Source of the DNA: Chalciporus piperatus
Taxonomy: Eukaryota > Basidiomycota > Agaricomycetes > Boletales > Boletaceae
Direction of reading: 5' to 3'
Assembly: GCA_038093975.1 (NCBI GenBank)
Contig: JBBPTG010000179.1
Location: forward strand, 1-50,512
Length of the DNA stretch: 50,512 bases
A program made the translations under genes and the position numbers. Shown in pieces: positions 23,330-36,416 of the stretch (positions are counted from its first letter, which is position 1; each line of letters begins with the position of its first letter). The notes under the pieces are model-generated. The model had not been told where the DNA came from. It saw nothing but the letters and a program-made list of their open reading frames with translations, and did not search any database.

Positions 23330-24571
23330 TCAAGGAAGGCTGAGGACGATCTCCATGAAACGATCATAGTTGATATTGATCCATCCAGTACCATTCGTGT
23401 CAAGACCCTTGAACGACTCCGTGGTCTGCTTGATAACGACGCAAGCGCGTACGAAGCGATCAAACGTGATGCCAGGCTTCACACCATAAGTGACGGGCGA
23501 TGCTTTCCACGTACGACGTTAGCTGGTTACAGTCTCAAGATGGGCAACGAGCACACTTGCCATATTTCCTTTCGATGAGATGGATGAGTGGGGGAGTCAG
23601 GTGGTAACTGCAAGAGATTATCAGCCGACAACTTTAGGGACAAGAGATGACGAATATGGACGAACCCGAATTGATTGAGGGCATCTCGAAGTTCGTTTGC
23701 GTCAATAGATCCAGAATGATCACGATCGAAATGTCTGAAAACGTTTTGCCAGTCCTGACAGACGTGTCGTCGAAACGTGGTTGAACACTCCGGGTAGTGA
23801 TGGGGGTACTGGCACTGGCGCTCACCTTGATGTACCGCCAAATCCCAGAGAACTGGAGAGAAAGTGTTCAGGATTAGACCGAACGAACGAAACAAACGTA
23901 CCTCTCTAAATCCAATTGCCCCACTTCGGTTGGCGTCCTACAACATGCACATGTACACACGCGTGCGCACATATGGCCATTAGTACCCCATGTTCCAATG
24001 CATCCTATCCATGACGAAGAACGTACGAAGAGATTCATGAGTAACTTGATAGTCTCGAGATCGAACGCTAGATTCGGGAACGATCGACGAGTATTAAGCT
24101 TCGATCACGATGGTTCTCCATGACGACGTCTAAAAAAAAAACTCACGCGCCCAATCGCCATTATCGAGTGCTCGTTCTATCGTGATCGCGGCGAGTTTCA
24201 GCACTGACAGAGAGACATGGTACGCAACGATCGACTTACGAAGTTCGACGACGGTGATTGAGCCTGATCTATTGACGTTTACAGAGTTGAACCAGTTCCA
24301 TAATCTATCGACGACGACGACCGATGATCGTGAGGTCCAGGATACGGTGAGGAAGAATCGATGGATTTACTCAGGCTCAGCATCCGGAGGGGGAACAGGA
24401 TGAAATGCGGGTGCGTAACCAACAGCGACTGGCGCTGGCGCTGGAGCATAACCTCTCCCATACGCGGCGGGTGGAGGAGCCTGACCATACTATTCATTCG
24501 ATCACGATCACGATCGTTGTCAACGGGATCAAATGTGTAATGCAGGCGATCAGGTAACTTACGTAGGCCAT
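23330..24571 (-). CDS. PEF1: Penta-EF-hand calcium-binding protein
   Basis: Ten exons: 24571-24563, 24489-24371, 24304-24240, 24176-24147, 24067-24027, 23937-23902, 23852-23826, 23754-23666, 23607-23561, 23502-23330; 211 residues. The N-terminus is rich in P, A, G and Y as in ALG-2/peflin proteins. EF-hand loops follow: VNVNRSGSITVVEL, DANRSGAIGFREF, DRDHSGSIDANEL and the DTNGTGWI region, with a weaker hand in WAPFDLETIKLLM. The proteins act in Ca2+-dependent membrane traffic and repair, usually as dimers through the fifth hand. The first exon codes only MAY, and exons of 27 and 30 nt occur. The last intron (23560-23503) starts with GC (ATATG-gcaagt). Without this splice the protein would stop early and lose the fifth hand. 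Convergent with the GLEBS-like gene. Confidence 0.88.
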
Positions 24572-25208
24572 TTCCGAGTGTGTTCTGATTCTGAGGTTTT
24601 GGTTGAGAGAAAGAGGAAGATGTTGGTGGGTGATAAGAAACTGAATGAGCGCTGGTCTTTGTTTCTCTCTTGAGAGCCTGAGAACCGGCGGCAGTGCCGC
24701 AACTTGGCCGCAACTAATCTCACACGTTCAGGGGCGCGAAGCTGGCATCCTATTTGGGGTAGTCCCTTGTCTATAGGACCGTGCGGAAGGTGATCAAATC
24801 AGGCTTTCCAACAGACGATGAGTCACTATGTTCGTAGCCACTGCCTACGGTTTGTGGAAGTACTACGAATGGTAGACAGTAACAACGAACTACTAAATGT
24901 CGCATCATTGAAGGTGCGTCGTATCAGTGCTTTGGCGATCAGATACTTCTGTAAGTTTCATGTCTCGATCACCGCAGCGGATCCGAACGGTGTGAGCGCT
25001 GGTGATCGATCGAGTTAGCCCGGTGCGCATGCGAAAATCTTTTTCCATCTGCCACCGGCCTTGGTAGCCCTCGCCGCACGTTGTCTACAATTCGCTTGTT
25101 GCCGCCGAAATGGGGAGACAGTAAACAGCTCTCAGGCCGACTGGCCGTCATTGATGATTGGGGTTGTAAACAGGTGCTGGCGTCTGGCGTGGATGGTTAC
25201 CTTCGCTC

Positions 25209-25523
25209 ATGATGTCCACGAGCGTTAGATCTCACTGCTGCGTCGGCTTGGGTTGGGACATCGACTCGCCATGTTTCCGCCTCGTTGATTTCACGAGTGA
25301 TGATGGCAGTTACATTCGAGTGTCTTCAGACTTGGTCTCGTTGGGAACTACTGATTGGTTTCCGGTGTCCACTGTGACTGGAATATGGATAATTGATGAT
25401 GATCCTCATCGAAACATGCAACGGTGGAGGGACGCGAGTAAGTATGTGATCTCGCTTGGGAGAGACTCGAATGGAAAGGCAACCATTCACTTGAAGTCTT
25501 GCTTGAACTGGATTATCGAATAG
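25209..25523 (+). CDS. Possible small protein, unknown
   Basis: A 104-codon open frame starting with two ATGs. The translation is balanced in composition (DSPCFRLVDFTSDDGSYI, GIWIIDDDPHRNM, LNWIIE) rather than low-complexity, which favours a real or once-real gene. No domain is recognised and no introns are needed. It may be a fragment of a longer gene. Confidence is low because nothing but the open frame supports it. Confidence 0.3.
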   Translation: MMSTSVRSHCCVGLGWDIDSPCFRLVDFTSDDGSYIRVSSDLVSLGTTDWFPVSTVTGIWIIDDDPHRNMQRWRDASKYVISLGRDSNGKATIHLKSCLNWIIE

Positions 25524-25866
25524 GTTTATTTGGCTAACCAGAAGCTACCCAGGCCTGTCTTGTGATTAGATTACTCAGCGCTCCTCCACCCGGAGGCCTC
25601 CGGACTCGGAGGTCCGCATACGATCACGGTCACACCATGTTCTCGTGCCAGCGGCCTGGTATAGAGTGCCGCTATTCAGCTCTGCATCTGGGCATGTCTA
25701 GTGTCAAGACCTCCTTGAGTTCTTCTTCACAGAGCTTAAGGATGGTCTGAGTATGCGTGGAATACTTGCAAAGGATCAGGAGTGGATTTGGTCCGACGAA
25801 ACCAAAAGAACCGGACCGAGACGGTACTCGGACCGCGAATGAGCACGACAGATCGAATGGCGGGTT

Positions 25867-25872
25867 TATAAA
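25867..25872 (+). promoter_or_regulatory. TATA box of the aldo-keto reductase gene
   Basis: TATAAA 76-81 bases upstream of the ATG, followed by a CT-rich leader. The same spacing is seen at the 67-residue protein gene and the serine-rich gene. Confidence 0.5.
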
Positions 25873-25947
25873 GAGGACTGAGAAATCGAAAAAAAAGCAA
25901 CCATCGATCTTTCTTTCTTTCTATCCCCCACACGCCTGTTATCCATC

Positions 25948-27324
25948 ATGTCCCTCGGAAAACTCATCCCCCTCAACACCGGCAAGACCATCCCCCAGAT
26001 CGGTCTCGGAACCTGGCTCTCCAAACCAAATGAGGTGGAGAACGCCGTGCGTATATTCTTATCACAGATCACTGCCTGGGCCTAATCTCTGATCGCCTCG
26101 CATCGCACAACAGGTCGAGATCGCTGTCCGAAATGGATACCGTCACCTCGACCTCGCCAGGGTTTACCGGAACCAGGATGAGGTCGGACGGGCACTCAAG
26201 AAAGTCATCCCCTCCGTCGTCACTCGTGACCAGCTACACATCACCTCCAAGCTCTGGAACTCGTCCCACCGGCCTGAGGATGTCGAGGCTGCCCTCGATG
26301 AGACCCTCGAGCAGCTCGGTCTTGACTTCCTTGACCTCTACCGTGAGTACGATGTGGATCCGAAGCTCGTTCTCCACTGATGAGCCACATACATATTGCA
26401 GTTATCCACTGGCCCGTGGCTTTCAAGGCCGGTGAAGGTCTGTTCCCTCAAAAGACCGAGGACGAGATTGAACTCGACACCGAAACTTCCCTCGCTGACA
26501 CCTGGAAGGCTATGATCAAGCTGCTTGACACCGGAAAGGTGCGTATATGCGCACCCATCTACCAAAGCCGCTGACGGAAACCTCGTGCCCGGTATAGGTC
26601 AGGGCCATCGGTGTCTCCAACTTCACCATTGCTCAAATCCAGGGTATAATCGATGCTACTGGTGTCGTCCCTGTATGTCATCCTTTCTAAGATCTCCGAC
26701 GTTAGTTCTGATCACAATCCCAATCAAGACGGCCAACCAAATCGAGGCCCACCCTCTTCTTCCCCAGGACGACCTCGTCGCTTACTGCAACGAGAAGAAC
26801 ATCCACATCACCGCATACAGCCCTCTCGGAAACAACTGTGAGTCTCGGTGTGATTGTGTTCGATGCATTCCATTGACATGTCGCGCGCAGTGGTCGGCAT
26901 CCCTATGCTCACCGAGAACGCCGTCGTCAAAGAGATTGCTGCCAAGCTTGATGCAACCCCGGCCCAGGTCCTGGTTGCATGGGGCGCACACCGTGGATAC
27001 TCTGTCATTCCCAAGTCCGTCCAAGAGAGTCAGTGATTCATTAACCTTTTCTATGCAAAGCGACTCACTTCCATCCACCAGGCCGTATCATCTCCAACTT
27101 CAAGCAAGTCGAGCTCAGCCAGGAGGACTACGACAAGGTGACTGCCATCGGACACGGCAACGTTAGACGGTGCGTCGCTCGGGCTATTTCGGATCTATTA
27201 TTATCTGTACTGACCGGCAACCCTTAGATACAACACCCCTGTGACATACAAACCCAAGTGGAGCATCAACATCTTCGATGAGGAGGTTGAGAAGACCGCA
27301 GCTGTCCAGGTCAAGACCGTTTAA
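25948..27324 (+). CDS. Aldo-keto reductase
   Basis: Eight exons: 25948-26046, 26114-26342, 26402-26538, 26598-26672, 26729-26837, 26891-27028, 27082-27169, 27228-27324; 323 residues, the usual length for the family. NADPH-dependent reduction of aldehydes or ketones to alcohols in the cytosol. The (beta/alpha)8 signatures are intact: PQIGLGTW at the N-terminus, [11 protein letters not shown] with Asp46 and Tyr51, ITSKLWN with Lys79, LIHWP with His112, and [20 protein letters not shown] and VIPKSV. The catalytic tetrad Asp-Tyr-Lys-His is complete. It belongs with fungal glycerol dehydrogenase/xylose reductase-type AKRs, but the substrate cannot be read from sequence. The intron ending at 26728 uses an AAG acceptor. 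Confidence 0.93.
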
Positions 27325-28795
27325 ACGAGCTCTGGGTCGGCCTTTGCATATCACCCGAGGACCATCGGAGAGTAGTTCAACGCGTGTGTATGATCATGTA
27401 TATAACTGAGCATCCATTTTCCGAATCCTACCTGAACCATCCGCCCTGCGTGCCTCTGAGACTGATGGCACATGATGTGGCTGTGGGTATTGAGTATAGA
27501 TTGCGGTGCCGCAGGAACGTGTTGACACGATCAAGTGACAAGAACTTACTCTTCTGTTCATCATCTCATCATCGAGATCCGTTCTTTCTCGCCGAAGACA
27601 GTTATATGGGTTGGAGTATGTGACAACCTCTCACCATATTCAAAGATTGAATGGACATATACTGGTTACCCTGAGCCAAGCCCACTGGGTGGACACTGGA
27701 GAGGACGCGAACATTGTGTTACAATGAGATTCTTTTGTTCTCAACATTTTCATTTACGACAGACGAGGCATAAGTATTGATGGTGTTCCCCGTTTTGTCC
27801 TAGTAACCGTTTGACTGTTGACGCCGGAACTGACAAACAGTACCGTTTGAGCTGCGGTATCATCGAATAGTGGAAATTGGTGTTTGCCCAGGGCCCCGAC
27901 CCGGGCCATGATGCGTATCAACATGTCCTGTTTGTCAGCGAATGCTGCAAACAAAAGGGCCACGCACACAACGGCGAGGTATCGGAAGACGCTCGCCCTC
28001 CCCGTTCAGCGTTTTTCACGAACTGGCGTTCATAATTATAAAAAAAAAAAAAGTTCATACATTTCGCAAACAACTGCGCTAGCGCTGCGGCTCGATCGAT
28101 CAAAAAAAGCCGGCAAATGGAGAGCAGCACTGCGTTCGACCGGAGAGCAACGGGTTGAAACAAGAACTGTCCCTGTTGGGAAAGGTCGAATCGATGGGCT
28201 TGGTTGTTCGAGGAATCGAGGTTACGGTGCTCGAGCGGATTGTAAATAAACATGGAGCTTGTGAGGTTCCGGATCACGGTGAAGGGGAGATTGCCGTCCG
28301 ATGAACAACCATAAACGAGTTTATCCTCTGTTTATCCGGCAATTAGAAATGCTCCATGGGGGCGTTTAATGTAGCTAAGTTGTTTATATCGAACTTGAAT
28401 GGCGGGCGGGCAGCTTAAGCTTGAAGCTTGAAGGATTCTGAGGAACAGTTACCTTGAAGCAGTGGTGACGCAGACAAGGTTCACGAGCACGAATGTTGGG
28501 CTCCATTGCAAGGTGCATAAAATGAAAGTTTAGAGATACTGGCAATTATTAATCGTGTTCCGGGAAAGTGGGTATCAAGGGGAGGAGGATTTTGACGGTA
28601 CCTTGCTGGATGCGATGGATGTCTTTTTTGCGGGGGAGATAGAGTCAACAAATACGCCTAATCTGGCTCAAATCTGGCTACATCATCCATATATACTTCC
28701 GCTCGCAGGCTGTTTGGATTTCCTCTGCTCTCTCTTCCGCCTTTTTCTTACCTCTTGGCCATTTTGTTCTCCTCTCGTCCGCTTGCTCGCCCATC
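27325..28795. other. Intergenic DNA, no supported gene
   Basis: About 1.5 kb without a convincing gene. It contains an A12 tract near 28040-28051. The final 110 bases, with an ATATATA near 28690 and a pyrimidine-rich run before the ATG, look like the promoter of the membrane protein gene. Confidence 0.45.
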
Positions 28796-30780
28796 ATGGC
28801 AGGCGGTTCGCCTTCTGCGTTCCTGCTCTGGGCCATACTGGCTTGCTTGGTGAGTGCGTGTCTCGGCCTCCAAATAGAAGCAGACCTCTCACGCGGCTTG
28901 GTACCATGTGTGTATAGTTCTTCGCGTTCCACTTATTTCATCTCTGGAGCTACGATGGATTCAAGTGTCTCAAGTGGTCACAGTCAGGAAGACAGCCCGG
29001 CGCGTTCAAGCGCTTCATGAGCGTACGTTTCGCTACACTTTCTTGTCCTCCTTCGCGTCAACATTTGTCTAGTACACATACCTAGCAACGCTCACCTGTC
29101 TGGTGGTCTTCGGCGTTGCATTCACTGTCCTCAAGTTCCAGGAAGGTGTGGTTTCGCTCCAAGGCATGTCCAACGTGTTCTTTTCTGAACTTGACACGCA
29201 GGATTCGTTCTAACACCAACCGGTGACCGTGAGACCCTCGTACATTTCTCCCCGAGTCCGCTTTGATCGCGTCCACCAGTCACCCCTGTACCATTGGAGT
29301 ACTTTGCGCCCAACCGCAAAAAGTGGCTGCTCCCACTGTTGATGATACTCAGCATTGCATGGGGATGCGAAATGTATGCACATTTATACCATCCCTGACT
29401 CGTTACCTGACCACAATCCCCATCTCCAGTGTCACACATCTTGAAGGCAAGGTCACTACCAAATGCATCATACCTCTCCGCTGATCGCAATGATTATCCA
29501 GAGTTGACTTTCTGGATATTCCTACAGAACCAAGGTCCTACTACAAGACTATGGTTCGAGAGCGCAGAGTTCAAGTTCTGGATTTGGGGTATATGACCAG
29601 TCTACTTCCGTCTCCACTAATTCACTGACTGCGGCGTTTCGGTCAACCAGGCACGTTATTCGCCTTGATGGGAATGCCTTTGACGGCCTTCATCTCTCGA
29701 AGACAGCTCGACTCGGTGAATCTCGATCGGTTCATACTTGACAAGTCGATGATGCTCATGTTGCCCTTGCAAAGTGCCTGGCTTGGACGTTGCTTGTTGG
29801 TTCGTCGGCGTCTACGGCAACAACACTGGGCTTCCTCTATGTCCTCTGGCGATTTCCGGCCTTCCTACGTAGGGTGAGAGAAGATGGCGCCAACCCGAAT
29901 GTTGTCCTTCGTCTTGTATTTTTCTTCCATCTCAACGTGAGTACCATCAGGTCGAAGTTTAATCTCAAACTTAATGTCGGCTGATGTAGTGCGGACGTAT
30001 CATCTTTCGATTCTTGTTTTCTGTTCCGTTATTTGTATTATCCCTGGATGGGGCGCAAGGACCTCACACAATAAACCAAAGCCCGTAAGTACTCGTGGCC
30101 ATGCTTCTCTGCTAATTTTCATTTGCGGCTCGTCATACAGGTTCTGGTCGGGTAAGTCCTGATTCTCCCCCTGGAACGTGGCTCACGTAATATTAATTAT
30201 CAGATTTCTTGTTGATGCTTGGGGGCATCGGAGCATTTGTTTCCTCTGCCGTAACTCTCCTTGTAAGTCATCGCCGCTCTCTCGTACCTTGTACACTCAA
30301 ATGATCTTCTCCCAGATATTTTTCCCTCGATCACTCACTCAAGCACTTGGTTACACTGTCGTTGCTATCAACCAACCTACTGTTGTAAAGTCGCCCGCAA
30401 CGGGTTCTATCGACCTGAATCAACCGCCTGCGGTGTTCAACCAACGCCCCGGCTCTCCAAAGGACCAAGTCATACCTATCGTCCGTACCCCATCCGCGCA
30501 ACCCTCTCTGGACTCCAGACACGACGCCTCACCCGAATACGAATCAGAGGATCAACCTCAAGCCATCCATCCCGATTCGCTTGAAGGAAACATCCGAATG
30601 CGAGCATGGCATGCACACGGTGGTGTCGAAACACCTCGATCGAGCGACGTGCCTTACGCTGAGTCATACGTCTTTGACCGACATTCAAGGAGTCTCGTCA
30701 GGTCACGTTCAGAAGGTCATGCGACCACTCTACATCCCTATGTAGGTCCATCCTCTTTTGAAACAGTCATCTACTTGTAA
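28796..30780 (+). CDS. Multi-pass membrane protein of a basidiomycete-specific family
   Basis: Thirteen exons: 28796-28849, 28918-29022, 29073-29145, 29202-29228, 29280-29373, 29430-29446, 29502-29588, 29651-29715, 29775-29936, 29990-30084, 30141-30151, 30204-30262, 30316-30780; 437 residues and all phases fit. Hydrophobic helices include residues 9-28 (FLLWAILACLFFAFHLFHLW), TCLVVFGVAFTVL, LLPLLMILSIAW, GTLFALMGMPLTAFI, ALTLLVGSS-type and FRFLFSVPLFVLSL segments, then FLLMLGGIGAFVSSAVTLLIFF. About seven helices precede a hydrophilic tail of about 145 residues. It matches a family I know only as uncharacterised agaricomycete membrane proteins (WSYDGFKCL, VTHLEELTFW). One intron, 29447-29501, starts with GC. 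Exons of 11 and 17 nt are unusually small. Confidence 0.85.
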
Positions 30781-31287
30781 TTAATTCCGAGATGTCCGTC
30801 ATCAAGGTTCGGGGGTTCCGGTCACCGATAGGTGGGAAAGCTCGACGCTTGGGTCCGGGAAGGGCTGACTATTTACAGATATATATGATGTTGAGGCGCT
30901 CGACGACCTCCCGCCGGAACGATGACGAGATTCAAGTCACTGAATCTGGATGTGTTGTAAGACACATGACTGGATGATTCCGTGTTGATCGTCGCCTCTC
31001 CGTTTGCTTCCGAAGTAGGGCGATGGAAACTACGTCCCGTTTCTCGCTTCGCCCTTTTCACCCTGTTGCTCTGCTGTCATGGGTTGCTTCCATGAAATCC
31101 CTCATGCTCCAAATGACTGATTTACGCTATCTCATTGTATACTATCTACATCATATTTGGACCCCACCTTACAAAATTGTCTGCATACATATACGCCTAC
31201 ACACGCCCACCCCGTGTCACGGCTATTCTCGATGGTTTGGTCTCGGAACATCTCGTTTGGATACACTTCGTGTTACTTTTGCCAGCA
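30781..31287. other. 3' UTRs of convergent genes
   Basis: The membrane protein gene and ELP1 converge here. No gene is supported. Confidence 0.5.
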
Positions 31288-34200
31288 TTACCTCGTTCGC
31301 AGCAAGTTGAGTCCCCATTGTACGACCTCCATCTCTGGCTTTTGAACACGTTCGATGGGATCTCTCAAACGATCCCTTTCCTTGTCTTGCATCCTCGTCG
31401 CCCAAGAATCCACAGGCTGCGCCTCCTCCTCCGTCCCAGGCTTCCTCCACACCTCCTCGATCCCCTCCCTCAACTCCTTATCAAACGCCGTAACCTCTTC
31501 TTGCAAAACAACCCCCTCCGCACGGTGTTCCTTTGACAGCTGAAGAAGATGCGGGAGCAACTTTTTCACATCGCCTACAATACAAACAGTGGATTGGTGC
31601 GTTCAGTGAGTGACAAGCTTGTGAATGGCCGAGACCGGGAGACGGGGACAGGGACGGAGCCCCGCGGAGACTCGGGGACTCGCAAGTGACACGTACCTTG
31701 AGTCGCCGTCCACCTCGCAACGAGTTTGGTGATCGACTTGAGGAGGTATTCTTCTTCGTCGACGGTGCCTTTACGCCCGGACCCAACTTTGCGCTCCATC
31801 TTCCGCTTCGTCCTGGAACTACGCCTGGATGTTAGGGGAGGTTTTTTTTTTGTCAGCGTCAGTATCATTCGGGTTGGAGGCGCATACTAGTATACTCACT
31901 TGGATGCTTTGGACGTCGCCGATGCCGCGACTGTATATCTCGTGAACGTCGTCGGTGCCATCGACACGTCCGTCATCACGTCCACGTTGTGTAGGTTCGT
32001 ATCCTCGGTACCATAAAAGGCATCTACATCGATCGTATATGCGTCAGTCAGGACTGAGGATCAAAGTGATAGGAAAGTGATATTCGAAACGACGAGGCCG
32101 TACCTGGTTCCTCTGCTTTCTTGACCTGCAATTCTTGTAGACGAGCGAGTTGTTTGCGGAGCTGGTCACGCATCTCGCCGAGGTCGTCTGCGAGTTGAGA
32201 TCGAGTTTCGAGCGCTCCAGGGAGGATGACATCCTCGAGGAGTTCGGGCTTTGATCGTAATGAAATCTATCACAGAGGAAGTGACATGAGACGAAGTCGT
32301 CTGTTTGAGGATCCTCATTCAACTCACGATCCTTCGAGCCTCGGAGAACTCGTTGCCCTGCACAAGCGCAATGACGGCCTGCCGGACATCATCCGCGTAA
32401 TCGATGAAGACGCGTGCCGCTTCGGAATATCGTTTCTTCGACAAGAGCTCCTCTGTTCACCAATGAAAGTTAGAATGTATCGAATTAATTAGAATAACGT
32501 CGGAAGACGGACCGGAGACGCGATATGCAATTTCTTTGACCTCTTCTCCGGCAAGGTTTTCCCTTGTAGAGAGCTCAAAGAGCTCCTGCCACTCCAACGC
32601 CCTTTCGTGAGCGACCATCGCTTTTCGGAAATCACCTGCATCGATGAACGCTGTGATAACGTTTTACGGTTAGTCTAGATTTGACGTGAACAGTAATTCC
32701 GTACCGAGAGCTGCTTGTCTGTAATCCCTCCGTTCAAATAACCAATTGCCATACGCGGATAAGACGGCCTCGAGGATGCCTCAATTTTACGTGTATTCAC
32801 AATAAAAGAAAAAGTGCTGACCTGGTACCGCTCCGAGCCTTCCCAAATCGCGAGTCCCTCGTCATAGAGTTGGTGACGTTCGAGGTATTGGAGGGCCTCC
32901 TGGAAATAATCAGGACCTATTAAAGTGTGAGAGAACTACATCTGTATGATCGATGCGCCTGACCTGCGAGATTGAGGTTTGATAATGCTTTAGCGTATCT
33001 TCGTAGATGATCATCGATTTTAAAGCGCTGATAAAATTGGGGGAGTGCTCGTAGCTCGCGGAGGAAGGGGAGATACTCTCTTGGATCCTGCAGCGAAGCA
33101 AATCAGTTAGAGTCCTCGTTTTTTTGGCACGATCAGACTTCACCTTTTGTGCATGCTGCGCAACCATCAATACGAGCGAGAAATCATACATCCCGAGGGC
33201 GGTATCGAAGAGTTTCTCGGCATCGACGAGGAAGATCACATATTTCACCGCATCCTCCACCAGGTCTGGCTGCGAGTCTGAGGAATGGTCAAAGGTCATA
33301 TAGAAAGCTGTACCCGAGAAGTGCCAACCTCGTAGGCGAAGGAGCATCGCCAGTGCGGCCTCGTGATCCGGTGGCGATTTGACCACATGCGCCGTCAGAA
33401 TCGAGTTGATATACTTGCTCATGTCTTTTGTTTCGAGTGCACGACGTACAGCGTCACACACCTCCGTAATCGCACCTTGCGATAGTTGGCTTCGTCTGCT
33501 AAAAATCAATCCCATTGCAGGAGGGAGGGTGAGACGAGCGAACTGACCCGACATTAGTTAGGAATAAGTTAATATAATCGACATCTTGGACTTGATCGAC
33601 GAATTCAGACACCCCTGTCATGAATGCGTCCTGGTTGTGCTGCACTATGATAGCGAGATCGATGCGGTGTTTTCGACATGACAAGAATGCCTTTTGCCAC
33701 CGCCCTCTGTTTTTGTGAATAGAACAATGAGTGCGTCTCCGAGAGAAATCAGTTTACGTACGAGTCGAGATCGGCCATCACGACCTCCATGACCAAGGGA
33801 CGAGGATTTATCATTTCGAGATTTCCTCTCGGCATCTGCAGAACCAGGCTCATTGTACTGGGAACGACTGTCACGATCCTGGAACCTCGTTCGACACGAC
33901 GCTTCTCCCATGTCTCGTTCATCAGCTGGGTAGACGATTTGCCGTTTTCCTGGAGTGATTCTTCGTCATCTATCCTCAATATGCTCTCCATATGTCGAAT
34001 CAGCATTTCGACAGGGGCAAATTGGGCCTCGTGCGCTGTCGTCGTAAAGACGACGAAACCTGATGCGATCGTGAACGAATTGGCGTTACTTGCCAACAAG
34101 ACTGACTGCGACGCGGGAACTGCACAGAACAGTTTGCCTGAATATGCGAGGCCGACGAGCAATCGAGTGTCTTGCACAATGGAGCACGTAGTCCAGAAAC

Positions 34201-36416
34201 AGTACTCAGGGAATGCGCAGAGTGGCGAAACGATATTTTGGGTGTAGTCCACTGGCACAAACCTCAGATCGATGTAGCAAGGAGGTATCAAACAGACCAA
34301 ACCTTCAAATATTTCCCCGTGATCAGCTTGCCAGATCGGACGGAGGCAATCATAGCTCGAGACGAGCCGACCGTTGACGCCCGGCATCTCGACCTCCCAA
34401 TGTTTCTCCCTCGCGGGTTTAAGATCACTTGTAGCAGCGTACCAGATTTCATGAGTGGTAACATGGTCGGAGCTTCCCTCGAAACCAAGCACCGTCAGTC
34501 TCACGATGCGTTCTCCTCCTTCGGTGCGCTCGGATATGGTAACTTGTTTCCAGAACTTGCCACCGTCTCCCAGATCTGTCGTCCATATCAACACGGGATC
34601 CATCACCTTGCCTCTTCCTGGACCTATCCTCGTGTTCAACGACCAGACAGAAACGCGACCTCGCTGCCAAACTGCAGCTAAGAGGTCATTAGATGGGGAG
34701 AGGGATGTGTGCACCGGTGTGTGTGCGGAGAAACCATTGACATCAGGGGAAGATGGGGATATTTTGAGTTGATAAGATGACATCGGAGGGGGGACGTTTT
34801 GGGTACGGAAAGGCGTGAGTAGAACTTGATCTGTTCAAAGAGTATGAGTTGAAGGAAAAAGCATCAAACACGAAGTGTCCAACCTCCATCAACAACTCCA
34901 ACAGTGCCAGTGGCATGCGCACCAGCACATGTGTCCCATGCGAACGTTCGAGAAATCAATTGTGCTGCAGAAAACATAGATTTAATATGGGATCAAGAAG
35001 ACAACAGGTAACCAGAGCGAGCTTACAAGCAGTTGTCGTCACCAATTGCAGTGAGGCTTCCGGATGCCATGCCACAGTCGTGAAATGGCTGGTAACTGGA
35101 GCTTGGAGCTCTTGCTTGAGATACCTGAGATATCCGTCTCGGAGTAAACCAAGGGAAACGCACGAGAACAACATGCTTACCAATGATAATTCCCCATTGT
35201 CCACAGCTGTACTACGTCCCGATCAAGTGTCTCAATCCACACTGCGAGAACTGTCGAATCAGGGGACCATTCAAGATCTTTCACCTTGAATGATGATCCA
35301 TCCTCCACCTCAAGTGGACGTCGCAGACTGAACTCGCCATGCCGAAGGCCGTTTCTTTCGAAGAAAACAACATCGTACTTCCCGCTTTTGCGAGAGTCAT
35401 TAGACCCCGACCGTACCTCGTTCTGGGTGGACGCAATCAAGCCTCCATTGGGCCTCCACGCAGCACTCCCTTCAAGGCCTGGTACAGTCTCGGATGTTGA
35501 TTGTAGGGGCCCTTCACGGGAGTATACTCGGATGACACGTCGAGATCTAGGAGAGGACTTTGAAGAAACCGCAAAGTACGCGCCATCTCCACGCCAGGTA
35601 ATACGTGGCCGACCATCGTCAACCAGGTTTTCATCTTCGGCTTTTCCTTGGTCTTTGTCGGCTTTGAGATGGCCCCTTCCTATCGACCCGTGAAACTGGG
35701 TTTCTTTAGAGCCCCAGCCGACGTCCATCGGAGCATCTACAGGATTGCTTTGTCAATTGATGCCGAATAGAATAGGCGTGGATCTTGCCTTCTCCAAAGT
35801 CACTGGTCTCAAGTGGGACCTCGGACAGAACATCGAAGGTGGAGCTCATCAAAATCACGTTCGTATCTATATCAAGGGTTGAGTAGAATATCGGATAGAG
35901 AGAAAGATGACGACATACCATTAGCCAAAGTTAACAGGGAATCATCAGGGCTCCAAGCAGCAGCAGATACCCCCGACTCGACTGTGCCGAGTACATCCGC
36001 GTCTCCCTGGAACAATGATTAGGGGAGAAGACATTGATAGCTAAACGACTCACGTCAAATCCTCCACACTCGTCAAGCCCCCATACCACGATATCTCCGA
36101 CGTGAGTTACCAGCGCAAGTTGGTTGAACTCGGCCAGCACCCTGAGACCCACTACACGAGGGTTGGGTGTAGAATACGAGCCACAAAAGATGAAAGCGGA
36201 GCTTTCGACAGTGGCTGAGGGGCTTCCCGATGTTCTCCAGATCAGGATCTCTCCCTGGGTGGACTCCGTCGCCGCGAAAGTTGCATTCCGATCAACATCG
36301 AAGGCGATGGCACTTAGCACAGTGGAAACATCCTCAGACGTTGGGGTGGAGAACTGTATCGCGTCCTCCGCCTGTATGGAGGAAACTTGGATTGTCGATA
36401 GAGCTAAATTTCGCAT
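31288..36416 (-). CDS. ELP1: Elongator complex subunit 1 (IKI3/ELP1)
   Basis: A large multi-exon gene starting at the ATG at 36416 and ending at the stop at 31288-31290. Elongator adds the 5-carboxymethyl-type modification to the wobble uridine of tRNAs; ELP1 is its scaffold, with two WD40 propellers and a C-terminal TPR-like dimerisation region. Recognisable landmarks in order: MRNLALS at the start, WSPDDSLLTLANG, LMSSTFDVLSEVPL, VGWGSKETQFHGS, VVFFERNGLRHGEFSL, SRTFAWDTCAGAHATG, RGNLEMINPRPLVM, FLSCRKHRIDLAIIV, VDYINLFLTNVG and the C-terminal LLPHLLQLSKEH. The long exon at 34783-33757 codes most of the second propeller. One intron, 35788-35737, starts with GC (GAGAAG-gcaaga). Exons in the 3' half were not all placed exactly. 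No disabling break was found in the parts checked. Confidence 0.9.

Larger units (their letters stand above)
24572..25947. other. Intergenic DNA
   Basis: Holds the promoters of the penta-EF-hand gene (minus) and the aldo-keto reductase gene (plus). One open frame at 25209-25523 is listed separately. The rest shows nothing supported. Confidence 0.4.

Noticed and set aside
23204..23578. 124-codon plus-strand open frame
   Set aside because: Antisense to the last exons of the penta-EF-hand gene, which explains the open reading.
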